Positions 33,373-41,512 of a DNA stretch of 64,000 nt are shown in pieces. The stretch is taken from the NCBI RefSeq assembly GCF_006517275.1, contig NZ_CP041191.1:1234501-1298500 (forward strand). The letters are read 5' to 3'. Under the pieces are notes generated by a model. It saw only the letters and a list, made by a program, of their open reading frames with translations, did no database searches and had not been told where the DNA came from. The stretch is from Labrenzia sp. PHM005. GTDB taxonomy: Bacteria; Pseudomonadota; Alphaproteobacteria; Rhizobiales; Stappiaceae. Within the stretch, counting starts at the first letter, position 1. The number at the start of each line of letters is the position of its first letter. The translations under genes were made by a program, and so were the position numbers.

Positions 33373-35403
33373 CTAGCTGGATGCCAATTCCTTCTTGCGG
33401 CTCAACCAAAAACTGATCAAGTCAGAAGATTGCGCCAGAAGAATAGTGAGCAAGATGCCGCCATAGAGGATCTGCCGCCAGGATGACGGGATCTGGATGA
33501 CCGCCAGTGTGCTTTGCAAGAGCGTTACAATCAGCACTCCGATCAGAACGGCCAGAATCTGTCCACTGCCGCCTGTGATCCGTGTGCCGCCAAGAACGAC
33601 AGCTGCAATTGCCGGCATCAGATAGACGCTGCCCATGTCCTGAAACGCCTTGCCGGAAAAGCCTGTCAGCATCGATGCTCCGAAGCCATAACACATGCCT
33701 GCGGCCATAAAGACGCCGATGATCACGAACGGCGTGCGGACGCCGGAGAGATAGGCTGCCCCTTCTGAAAAGCCGATGGCCTCAATTTCCCGGCCAAGAC
33801 GAGACCGCTTGAGCAGAAGCGCCAGCAGCAAAATCGCGGCAAGGGCTGCAAGCACGGAGTTGGGAATAAAGGGCAGCGCGCTTTGTGCCCCTAGAAATGT
33901 CATTGCACCGGTTGCTTGGGACTGCGGAGCAAATCCGCCCGTAAGCAACACCATCAGGCCCATCAGGATCGAGTTAACACCAAGAGTGAAAATGATTGAG
34001 GGGATGCGCATCAGCGCGACTCCAATGCCGTTGAAGAGGCCAATCAAGGCACCGACCGCAATTGCAATCGGGATTGCCATCGGGCCGCCGATTGTGGTTG
34101 CCAGCATGGCGCAGGTTGTGATCGCCCAGGGCAGAGAGAGATCGATCTGACCGATCTTAATCACCAGAAACGCTCCGACCGCAAACATTGCCAGGAAAGA
34201 GGCGGACTGAAGCTGAAGAAGCAGGAAGTCAGGTGACAGGAATGGCGGTGTTTCGCCCCTCGAAAGCAGAATGCCGCTGGCAACGATCAGAAGAACGGAG
34301 ACAACCCCGCAACTCAGCCAGACTGAACGCCAGATGTCATGGGTTTCCCGCGACCGGGTGGCTTGGCCGAGGACATTTAGCCGGTTCTTGGTCCGAAGCG
34401 CCTGGGCTGCTCCGATCGAGATTGCGGCCAGAAGTACGACACCCTCAAACAAAGGCTGGATCAACGGGCTTGCTTCAATGATCCAGAGAATATGATCGGT
34501 CACCCGGATGATGCTGCCCATCATGGATAGAAGATAGGAGCCGAAGACGGCCCCGATGATGCTGCCGACCCCGCCAGCAAGCGATGTTCCGCCAATGACC
34601 GAGGCGGCCAGCGAGTTTAGCGTGTAATAACCGGACTGAATGGCATTAGCATCGCCAGTCAGCGTCAGAGCGGCGAGGAAGATCCCGCCAAAGGCCGCAA
34701 ACAATCCGCCAATCGCATAGGCAAGGACACTTGCCTGCTGAACCGGGAGACCGGATATCTGGGCGGAATTCTTGTTGGATCCGACGGCTATGATCGTCCG
34801 GCCGAGCATGCCGTATCGGATTGGCGCCCAGACAAAGAAAATAACGGCGGCAATTGCAATCAATGCGCTTGGAATATTGCCGAGAAAGGTACTGGCCAGC
34901 GGTTCGGGCAGCCAGACATCGGCTTCATAGGTCAGATAATCTGCAAAGGCTTCATTGACGTCGCCGCCCGGGCGGGGGCGGATCGCAAGAGCTGCGCCGG
35001 AAAAGGCCGCGCCCGTTGCCAATGTACCAATCACCGGCTGAATCCGGCCGTAGACAACGATCCAGCCATTCAACAAACCCGCAAAAAAGCCTGTCGCCAG
35101 GCACAAGACCAAACCAAGAAAAATCCCGAACGGCGAACCGTCCATGACGTGGGAGGCAACCGCGCGGACCAGAACCAGAATGGCGCCGGCTGATAAATCA
35201 ATGCCGCCGGACAACAACACAATGGACTGGCCGATCGCTGTTAACGCCAGGGCGCCGCCCTGGTTGGCGTTCGTCGTAATTGTCGATGTGGCAAAGCCGC
35301 TTGGATGGAGCGCGGTATAAATCCCATAGGCCACCATCAGAAGGATGGCTGCCGTAGTTCCGCGCCCAAAAACCTGGAGCGCTTTGTCAGCAAGGTTTTT
35401 CAT
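33373..35403 (-). CDS. Fused double permease of a CUT2 sugar ABC transporter (system 3)
   Basis: A 676-residue protein made of two complete RbsC-like permeases in tandem. Half 1 (residues 1-340) has LSGGIDLSAGAILVL, AVGSNKNSAQISGLPV and LAASVIGGTSLAGGVGS; half 2 (from about 365) has VIKIGQIDLSLPWAIT, ALMRIPSIIFTLGVNSILMG, AIGFSEGAAYLSGVR and AIAAVVLGGTRITGGSG. Galactofuranose-type systems use two separate permeases; here they are one chain, so each transporter would carry a covalent heterodimer. About 20 membrane segments are expected. It follows the ATPase gene by 38 bases. Confidence 0.92.
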   Translation of the reverse strand: MKNLADKALQVFGRGTTAAILLMVAYGIYTALHPSGFATSTITTNANQGGALALTAIGQSIVLLSGGIDLSAGAILVLVRAVASHVMDGSPFGIFLGLVLCLATGFFAGLLNGWIVVYGRIQPVIGTLATGAAFSGAALAIRPRPGGDVNEAFADYLTYEADVWLPEPLASTFLGNIPSALIAIAAVIFFVWAPIRYGMLGRTIIAVGSNKNSAQISGLPVQQASVLAYAIGGLFAAFGGIFLAALTLTGDANAIQSGYYTLNSLAASVIGGTSLAGGVGSIIGAVFGSYLLSMMGSIIRVTDHILWIIEASPLIQPLFEGVVLLAAISIGAAQALRTKNRLNVLGQATRSRETHDIWRSVWLSCGVVSVLLIVASGILLSRGETPPFLSPDFLLLQLQSASFLAMFAVGAFLVIKIGQIDLSLPWAITTCAMLATTIGGPMAIPIAIAVGALIGLFNGIGVALMRIPSIIFTLGVNSILMGLMVLLTGGFAPQSQATGAMTFLGAQSALPFIPNSVLAALAAILLLALLLKRSRLGREIEAIGFSEGAAYLSGVRTPFVIIGVFMAAGMCYGFGASMLTGFSGKAFQDMGSVYLMPAIAAVVLGGTRITGGSGQILAVLIGVLIVTLLQSTLAVIQIPSSWRQILYGGILLTILLAQSSDLISFWLSRKKELASS

Positions 35404-35441
35404 GTCAAATAGTCCGCTAATTTCAACAGGTCAGGCAGCGT

Positions 35442-37019
35442 TTAAGGTGCCTGTAGCTCCAGATTGAATGCCGCGTTGATCAAATTGTTTTCGCTCAGCA
35501 TCGCGCCTTGCAGCTCGTGGCTGATCTTGCCTTCGTAAAAGACAAGAACCCGGTGGCAGCAATTGCAAAGCTCCTGATAATCGGAGCTGTAGAGCAGGAT
35601 GGCGCAGCCTTGTGCGACGAGTTCCTGCAGAAGTTCAAAGATCTCCTGCTTGGTGCCAACATCAATGCCGCGGGTCGGATCATCGAGCAAAAGCACATCT
35701 GGAACATCAGCAAGCCACTTGGCCAATACGACCTTCTGCTGGTTGCCTCCAGACAGCGCGAAAGCCGGCTGTTTGGGCGAGGACACCTTGATTTTCAGCT
35801 TCTTGATTGCCGCATTAAGCCGATCTTTTTCCTGCGTAGGATGGCGCCAGAAATCGTCGTGATACGTTTCCTTGTCGACAAGCAAGATGTTATCGCCGAC
35901 CGACATCTGCTGAACGAGGCCGTGGGTTCCCCGGTCTTCGGGGACATAGGCCATGTTCGGTTTTTTGCGGATGCGCGCAGACGGCGATTGCGGCTGGACT
36001 TCCTGGCCGTTCAACCGGACTATTCCTTCCAGTCCCTTCAAAGCGCCGAACAACGCCATCAGGAACTCGTGCTGTCCCTGCCCATCAAGACCGCCGATCC
36101 CAACAACTTCGCCTTTTTTGATCGAGGCGGTGATATTGGTCAGAACACCGTCCCAGGCCAGGTTCTCAATTTCGATGACCGGCTTGGTATCAACTGCAAC
36201 TGTGGCCAGCGGTGGAAAGGAGGCTTCAATGCTCCGGCCCAGCATCATCTCGACAATCTCGTTGTCTGTATGATCATTGGCTGCAAAGGATTCGATTTTT
36301 TGCCCGTCGCGAAAGACAGAACATTCGTCCGCAAGTTCCCGGATTTCGCCCATACGGTGAGAAACATAAAGGATCGCCAGACCTTCATCGCGCAACGTCT
36401 TGACCATCTGCAACACATGTTCGGTGTCGCTGTTGGTCAGGGCGGACGTGGATTCGTCCAGGATCAGCAGCTTGGGGTCGGACGCAAGACCCTTTGCGAT
36501 CTCAACCAGCTGGCGTTTTGACAAGGCCAGATCCCGAACCATGGTGTCCGGGTCCATATCCGCTGCGCCAACCCGCTGCAGCAGTTCCAAAACCCGGCTG
36601 CGCTGCGCTGACCGGTTTACCAGACCAAAACGCCGCGGCGGATTCACCAGCAAAATATTATCGGCAACACTCAGGTCGGGAATGAGAGACATTTCCTGAA
36701 AAACGCAGGAAATCCCAGCTATCATTGCCTGATGGGCGTTGGAAAACTCTAGTTTCCTGCCGTCCACTTCAATGTGGCCCTGTGATGGCTTTCGAATCCC
36801 CGCCATGGTTTTTAACAGCGTGGATTTTCCAGCGCCATTTTCACCGATGATGGCATGGATGCTGCCAGCGCGAACACTGAGGTCGACACCCGACAACGCT
36901 CTGACCGGCCCGTAGTTTACGGACAGGTTGCACATCCGCAGAATTGGCTCAGCCGCGAACTCGGAGGACGTGCGGGGCGCAGCCTTTACGGCCGCACCCA
37001 CTGCACTTTGGACGTTCAT
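35442..37019 (-). CDS. CUT2-family sugar ABC transporter ATP-binding protein (system 3)
   Basis: A 525-residue double ATPase. Domain 1: Walker A GENGAGKST, signature region LALSKRQLVEIAKGL, Walker B LLILDESTSAL. Domain 2: degenerate P-loop GLDGQGQHE, signature LSGGNQQKVVLAKWL, Walker B VLLLDDPTRGIDVGTK, where the catalytic Glu is Asp. The N-terminus has a 35-residue extension before the ATPase fold. The ATG at 37019 overlaps the binding-protein stop by four bases; the longer reading would lie inside that gene. Confidence 0.92.
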   Translation of the reverse strand: MNVQSAVGAAVKAAPRTSSEFAAEPILRMCNLSVNYGPVRALSGVDLSVRAGSIHAIIGENGAGKSTLLKTMAGIRKPSQGHIEVDGRKLEFSNAHQAMIAGISCVFQEMSLIPDLSVADNILLVNPPRRFGLVNRSAQRSRVLELLQRVGAADMDPDTMVRDLALSKRQLVEIAKGLASDPKLLILDESTSALTNSDTEHVLQMVKTLRDEGLAILYVSHRMGEIRELADECSVFRDGQKIESFAANDHTDNEIVEMMLGRSIEASFPPLATVAVDTKPVIEIENLAWDGVLTNITASIKKGEVVGIGGLDGQGQHEFLMALFGALKGLEGIVRLNGQEVQPQSPSARIRKKPNMAYVPEDRGTHGLVQQMSVGDNILLVDKETYHDDFWRHPTQEKDRLNAAIKKLKIKVSSPKQPAFALSGGNQQKVVLAKWLADVPDVLLLDDPTRGIDVGTKQEIFELLQELVAQGCAILLYSSDYQELCNCCHRVLVFYEGKISHELQGAMLSENNLINAAFNLELQAP

Positions 37020-38140
37020 TTTACGTCTTGAGACATGATTTCTTCGGCCGTGAAGTTCACGTTGCACGGCGGGAATTCATTCGGGGTGAAGAAATTGTCG
37101 TCAAGGTTGGACCAGAAGTTCTGACCGTCTTTCAGGCTGCCGCTGTCTGCAACGGGCAGCGGGATCGACATCAGCTGCGGCAGAGCATTGCCCTGGAGCG
37201 CGGAAACGGCGGCTTTCACCGCGATTGCGCCAAGTGCCGGGGAATAGCCGACAGAAATAACGTCCAGGCCTTCACTCTTGAGTTCTGCTGCCATTCGGCG
37301 GAAGCCGTTTTCCGCCTCAGCGGCGATCGGCACCAGCGGATGTTTGGCGTCCATGATCGCGCGCAAGGCGCCGGTGGAGCCAGCCTGAACCGCAAAGCCA
37401 TCAAACTGGCCATGAGTCGCTATGGCATCTGCAACGACTTTTTGCGCCGTGCCATCATCCCAATTACCGACAACTTCGATGACCTCGATATCGCTATGTT
37501 TGTCGAGGATTGCCCGCAGGCCGTTATGCCGGTCAAGGTCAACAGAGATGCCCGGCAGGCCGCGGACTTCCAGAACTTTGCCCTTCGTGCCCATCTTCTC
37601 GATCAAGAACTCTGCCTGAAGGCGACCGAACTCGATGTTGTCGGAGCTGAGCTGCATGACCTTGTCCGTGTCGAGAACGTTGTCGAAGGTCATGACCAGC
37701 GTTTCGTTTTTCTTGCCGGCGCGGATCACACGGTTGAAGCCGTCTGTGCTCATGGCGTTTGCCAGAACCGCGTCATAACCCTGGTTGATGAAGTCTTCCA
37801 TGGCCGCGATCTGCGCGGAAACGTCTGTGCCGGTGGAGATCACTTTCAATTCGGAAATGTTGCCCGCCATCTCAGGCGTTTCAGCAAAGGCCTGAAGCGT
37901 CTTCAACATTTGAATGCGCCAGGTATTGCCGGTGAAACTGTTGACGACCGCGATCCGGTATGGGCCGTCCTTGGCTTCATGCTGCCACAGCGCGGTCTCT
38001 TCGTTCCAAGACCGGAAGCACTCCGGCTCAGCACTGGCGCCGGAAACGGTCGTACGCCAGTCGGCCTGCGCCGTTCCAGTGACAGCAGCCAAGAGGGCAA
38101 GTGCCGCAGACGCACGAAGGGTGTTCTTAAAAGATAGCAT
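37016..38140 (-). CDS. Periplasmic sugar-binding protein of ABC system 3
   Basis: A 374-residue type I binding protein with a Sec leader (MLSFKNTLRASAALALLAAVTGTAQA). The mature part has YRIAVVNSFTGNTWRIQMLKTLQAFAE, VSAQIAAMEDFINQGYDAVLANAMSTDGFNRVIRAG and DNVLDTDKVMQLSSDNIEFGRLQAEFL, a layout close to YtfQ/galactofuranose or rhizopine-type receptors. Two cysteines (ECFRSW near residue 40 and PPCNVNF near 360) could form a disulfide between N- and C-termini. It is the first gene of the operon, reading from an operator-covered promoter, with GGGGAGGAAA before the ATG. Confidence 0.91.
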   Translation of the reverse strand: MLSFKNTLRASAALALLAAVTGTAQADWRTTVSGASAEPECFRSWNEETALWQHEAKDGPYRIAVVNSFTGNTWRIQMLKTLQAFAETPEMAGNISELKVISTGTDVSAQIAAMEDFINQGYDAVLANAMSTDGFNRVIRAGKKNETLVMTFDNVLDTDKVMQLSSDNIEFGRLQAEFLIEKMGTKGKVLEVRGLPGISVDLDRHNGLRAILDKHSDIEVIEVVGNWDDGTAQKVVADAIATHGQFDGFAVQAGSTGALRAIMDAKHPLVPIAAEAENGFRRMAAELKSEGLDVISVGYSPALGAIAVKAAVSALQGNALPQLMSIPLPVADSGSLKDGQNFWSNLDDNFFTPNEFPPCNVNFTAEEIMSQDVK

Positions 38141-38169
38141 TCAATTTCCTCCCCAAAACAAAATATCAG

Positions 38170-38185
38170 ATCTGATATACCAGAT
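38170..38185 (-). promoter_or_regulatory. GntR operator 5 within the promoter of ABC system 3
   Basis: ATCTGATATACCAGAT, identical to operators 1 and 2. On the minus strand TTGTCT (38195-38200) and TATCAG (38172-38177) are 17 bases apart, the same geometry as at operator 1: the site covers the -10 box, 30 bases before the start codon. Confidence 0.82.
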
Positions 38186-38355
38186 TGCATAGGAAGACAA
38201 CTTTGAATTTTTTGCTGTTGGTGAGTGTCTGACATCACAACAATGGCGCAATGCGCTGCAGACATTTGCGTTGTTCGTCCTGTTTTTTGGTTAGTGAAGT
38301 TGGATGCAGATATTCAAAGCATAGCCTCAAGTGAGTTTCTGCATTGACATATTGC

Positions 38356-38377
38356 AAGCCTCGTGCGAGGTTTTTTT
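38356..38377 (+). promoter_or_regulatory. Terminator-like hairpin overlapping the ribosome-binding site of the MerR-like gene
   Basis: CCTCG (38359-38363) pairs with CGAGG (38366-38370), extended by A-T pairs, and is followed by seven T. The 3' arm contains GAGG, which is 9 bases before the GTG at 38380 and is the only ribosome-binding candidate. The structure could end a short upstream transcript, or mask the site and control translation. Confidence 0.55.
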
Positions 38378-38379
38378 GT

Positions 38380-38967
38380 GTGAGTAATCGAGTCGACATT
38401 GAAGTTCCTGAGTACACCCAGGCGGACGTCATTCGCATCACTTCGGTGAGTGCGAAAACGCTCCAGAATTGGACAGACCCCGCTCGTGGGATCCTGCGTC
38501 TCAGTCAGGAAAGTGTCGGCAAGGGGCGCCGGCGTTTGTATTCGGCGCTCGATATCATGGCGGTGACAATGATCGCGCACCTGAGTGCGCTCGGGGTCTC
38601 GCCAAACCTCGTTTCGCAGTTGTTTTACGAACGGGATACAAAGGTTGGCGATTGGCTAACAGCGGCGGCTGAAAACCTGGACAAGGAATACATCTGCAGA
38701 ATCTTTTTTGACGCAGATGGGCTGTTTGCAAGATTGATTGCTAGCCCCAAAGACAATGACAGGTTTGTTTATGACGATGATTGGGCCGACCAGCGGTTTG
38801 CCTTCATTCAGGTGTCTCTGACCCGCATCGCGTCCTTTGTAGCGCACGGAATAAATGACATCCGGTTTGACGAAACTCCGGACGATCAGAAGTCCGAAAC
38901 GGACAAGGCAATTCGGGCAGCCAGAGACGACTTATTCAAAGACAGAAAGAAGGCAAAGCTTCCTTAG
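38380..38967 (+). CDS. MerR-like regulator next to the integrase
   Basis: A 195-residue protein with a MerR-type N-terminal helix-turn-helix: EYTQADVIRITSVSAKTLQNWTDPARGILRLSQESVGKGRRRLYSALDIMAVTMIAHLSALG. The C-terminal 110 residues (LDKEYICRIFFDADGLFARLIASP and onward) have no recognised domain. The GTG at 38380 is chosen because the only ribosome-binding candidate (GAGG) is 9 bases upstream; a TTG at 38344 is less likely. Placed beside a 70-residue gene and the integrase, it may act as a regulator or excision factor of the element; this is inference from position. Confidence 0.68.
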   Translation: MSNRVDIEVPEYTQADVIRITSVSAKTLQNWTDPARGILRLSQESVGKGRRRLYSALDIMAVTMIAHLSALGVSPNLVSQLFYERDTKVGDWLTAAAENLDKEYICRIFFDADGLFARLIASPKDNDRFVYDDDWADQRFAFIQVSLTRIASFVAHGINDIRFDETPDDQKSETDKAIRAARDDLFKDRKKAKLP

Positions 38968-39003
38968 GTTTCGAGTGTCGCTTGCCATTTATCGGGAAAT
39001 GAC

Positions 39004-39216
39004 ATGGCACAGCGAAAAAGGACCATACGCCCCTCCGAGACCAAAAGTTATCTCAAGGCAATCAAGAACTCCGGTTTTCAAAGTGGGCGGCTGATTGCGC
39101 ATCCTGATGGCCGCTTGGAAATCATCGCCGAAGATCGACCATTCCAGACCGAAACAGAACGTCCGTCCCTATCACCATTTGAACAGTGGGAGGTAGACAG
39201 TGCGAACACATCTTAA
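39004..39216 (+). CDS. Small conserved hypothetical protein beside integrase
   Basis: A 70-residue basic-to-acidic protein: RKRTIRPSETKSYLKAIKNSGF then QSGRLIAHPDGRLEIIAED and a disordered tail. No named domain is recognised. The frame overlaps the integrase start by 17 bases, and the integrase ribosome-binding site lies within it, so the two are translated together. It could be a small DNA-binding or excision helper, which is a guess from position only. Confidence 0.6.
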   Translation: MAQRKRTIRPSETKSYLKAIKNSGFQSGRLIAHPDGRLEIIAEDRPFQTETERPSLSPFEQWEVDSANTS

Positions 39217-40288
39217 GGGCATCAATACTATCACGCGCAAACTCGCCACCGGCGAAGTGCGAACCTACTATTACCACAGGGCAACGGGTAAGCGCCTGCA
39301 GGGTGCGCCAGGGTCTTCCAAATTCTTGGCTTCAATTGCGGTTGCCGAACAGGCGACGCGACAACGGGACAAGGGAACACTCGCAGGTTTGATTCGGGAG
39401 TTTCAACAAACCGCCAAGTGGCGACGATTGGCAGATTCCACCAAGGCTGAGTACCGGCGCATCTTTACGTTCTGGGAAAATCAGTATGGCACATGCCCTT
39501 ATGCAGCCTTGGAGGATAAGGCTTTTCGCAGAGCGGTCATCAAATGGCATGATGCTTTTTCTGAAGTTAAGCCGCGGGAGGCGGACAACCGGGTAACCGT
39601 CCTTGCTCGTGTTCTTTCCTGGGCAACAAGGGATGGTCCTCTAAAACGCAATGTCATGGACGGATTCGAGCGAGCCTATCAGAGTGATCGTTCCGACAAG
39701 ATTTGGCTGCCGGTACATGTCGAAGCTTTTATGGCGGTGGCGACACCCGAAATGAAGCTGGCTATGGTGCTCGCGCTGCATACCGGACAACGGCGCGGAG
39801 ACCTGCTTCAGCTGAACTGGAACAACTATGACGGGGAGCGGATATCGCTTCATCAGGGCAAATCGCGACGCGGGAAACTCAAAGGCCGTCTGGTGACAAT
39901 CAAATGCACCAAGGCGTTGAAGGAAACCCTGGACGGTCTCAAACGGCAATCGACATTGATCCTAACGACCAAAACAGGGCGTGCTTTTCAAAAACGCTAC
40001 TTTGCCAATCAATGGGAAAAGACCTTTAAAGAGGCTGGGATTGAAGGCCTCCACTTTCACGATATCCGAGGAACGACTGTGACGATGTTGTTTCAGGCAG
40101 GCTGCAACCTCGGTGAAATCGTATCCGTGACTGGCCATTCGCTGCGACGTGCGCAGGACATTCTCGACAAATATCTCGCCAGAACCTCTCAGATGGCTGA
40201 CAACGCAATCGCCAAGTTTGAGAACGTTTTGGAAACAGATTCTGCAAAACACACTGCAAAACAGGATAGGCAAAACCATGCTAAGTAG
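39200..40288 (+). CDS. Tyrosine recombinase (site-specific integrase)
   Basis: A 362-residue phage/island-type integrase. N-terminal arm-binding region, then a core-binding domain from about residue 60 (AGLIREFQQTAKWRRLADSTKAEYRRIFTFWE) and the catalytic domain: Arg in HTGQRRGDLLQL, Lys region in HQGKSRRGKLKGRLVTI, HDIRGTTVTML (His-x-x-Arg), TGHS (second His) and DKYLAR with the nucleophilic Tyr. The GTG start has GGGAGGT upstream. The stop codon touches the 3' end of tRNA-Arg, the usual arrangement for elements that integrate into tRNA genes. Confidence 0.94.
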   Translation: MRTHLKGINTITRKLATGEVRTYYYHRATGKRLQGAPGSSKFLASIAVAEQATRQRDKGTLAGLIREFQQTAKWRRLADSTKAEYRRIFTFWENQYGTCPYAALEDKAFRRAVIKWHDAFSEVKPREADNRVTVLARVLSWATRDGPLKRNVMDGFERAYQSDRSDKIWLPVHVEAFMAVATPEMKLAMVLALHTGQRRGDLLQLNWNNYDGERISLHQGKSRRGKLKGRLVTIKCTKALKETLDGLKRQSTLILTTKTGRAFQKRYFANQWEKTFKEAGIEGLHFHDIRGTTVTMLFQAGCNLGEIVSVTGHSLRRAQDILDKYLARTSQMADNAIAKFENVLETDSAKHTAKQDRQNHAK

Positions 40289-40365
40289 TGGTGACCCCGA
40301 CAGGATTCGAACCTGTGACCCTCAGATTAGGAATCTGATGCTCTATCCTGCTGAGCTACGGGGCC
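40289..40365 (-). tRNA. tRNA-Arg (anticodon CCU)
   Basis: Read on the minus strand the gene starts GGCCCCGUAGCUCAG and ends with an encoded CCA. All four stems form: acceptor 7 bp with one G-U pair, D arm with AGCUCAGC...GGAUAGAGC, anticodon arm CAGAUUCCUAAUCUG with anticodon CCU, and T arm with GGUUCGAAUCC. Its 3' end abuts the integrase gene, so the 3' half is the likely attachment site of the element on its left. Confidence 0.97.
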
Positions 40366-40635
40366 GGTAAATGCGTCGATTATCATGATTTTGGGGGCTT
40401 TGCGAGCCTAAAGACTGAAGCAGTAACTGTGATCCTCGGAAAATCTGCCAATCCTGCCATCGTGTCTTAGCACTGCCGCAATTGCTGCTTAGCCCCTATT
40501 TTTAAGGGAACGATTGACCGGTTGCAGGCATTTTATTTTGATTGGACTTGGACAGGCGTGGTCAGGCGCCGAGCCAAAGAGCCAAGATTGCTGCGATCAA
40601 GCAAGGGGCGAGCTTTCGGCCAATAGGGGAGGCCA

Positions 40636-41493
40636 ATGACGCGGCACGTAGGGCAGGTCCGGGGAATGCAGTGGCTGATACCTGTTTGGTCTGCCATCTT
40701 ATTGTCTGCAGCTGTGCCGACCGCAGCAGGGGCAGATCAAGCAAATGTCCTATCAGCATGCCTGTCTGGAACTGGCATTCAGGTGTACAATAGGACGACG
40801 GATCTAAACTCCACTTTCCATGATGCGGCCGGCCGTGGATATGCTGCTGCAGAGATTTATTCCAGCGCTTTTGAAACTTTTGCGCCTGAACCGTTGTCAA
40901 ATGCCGACGCACACCTAACCGCCTTTCCGATTGGTTCTCTCAACCGCTGGAAGCTTGTGCCAGCCCTGATCGTTTACCAATCCGAAAATGGCGCCCGTTT
41001 GCTGCAGCAGGACCGTCTTGAGAGGGGGCAGGCGATCTATATGCCCAAACAAACAGCCGGACCTTGTGCGGACCAGTTGCGGCAAGCCGAAATGAAAGCC
41101 CGGCGGTCTGCGCTTGGTATCTGGGGGGAGGGAAATTCACCGCCGGTCTATGCGGCGGCGGGTCTTCAACGGTTGGTGGCCGCCGCCGGACAGTATGGGA
41201 TTGTCCGCGGGCGCATTGTTTCCCTTGGAAAAACGCGTAGTACCCGCTATCTCAACTTTGGTAGGTATTGGAAAAAGGACTTTACGGTCACCTTAGCCTC
41301 CCAGGATGCAGATATTGTACTGGCGGGTCTCGGTAGAAAAGGCTGGTCGTTTGAAGATCTGGACGGTCAGCCGGTGGAAATCCGTGGTGTCATCGAGGTG
41401 CAGGATGGACCTTTGATCACCTGGAGCCACCCGGAGCAACTGATTGTTTTGGAAGAAAAAAGGGCAGGGCGTGACGGCCAGAACCAAAACTGA
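40636..41493 (+). CDS. Secreted thermonuclease-like (SNase-fold) protein
   Basis: A 285-residue protein with a Sec-type leader ending near PTAAGADQ. Residues 95-165 (LIVYQSENGARLLQQDRLERGQAIYMPKQTAGPCADQLRQAEMKARRSALGIWG) match the C-terminal half of staphylococcal-nuclease-like domains, including the Cys and the ALGIW end. The first SNase half with the catalytic Arg/Asp is poorly kept, so activity is doubtful. The C-terminal part (GQYGIVRGRIVSLGKTRSTRYLNFG...DFTVTL) looks like an OB-type fold. AGGGGAGG precedes the ATG. The M48 gene downstream is probably co-transcribed. Confidence 0.72.
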   Translation: MTRHVGQVRGMQWLIPVWSAILLSAAVPTAAGADQANVLSACLSGTGIQVYNRTTDLNSTFHDAAGRGYAAAEIYSSAFETFAPEPLSNADAHLTAFPIGSLNRWKLVPALIVYQSENGARLLQQDRLERGQAIYMPKQTAGPCADQLRQAEMKARRSALGIWGEGNSPPVYAAAGLQRLVAAAGQYGIVRGRIVSLGKTRSTRYLNFGRYWKKDFTVTLASQDADIVLAGLGRKGWSFEDLDGQPVEIRGVIEVQDGPLITWSHPEQLIVLEEKRAGRDGQNQN

Positions 41494-41512
41494 TTATACG
41501 GCGAATGAGCGC

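Noticed and set aside
36944..38137. Plus-strand open frame (397 codons) opposite the ABC-3 receptor
   Set aside because: The minus-strand receptor has a leader, binding-protein motifs and an operator-linked promoter; the opposite frame has none.
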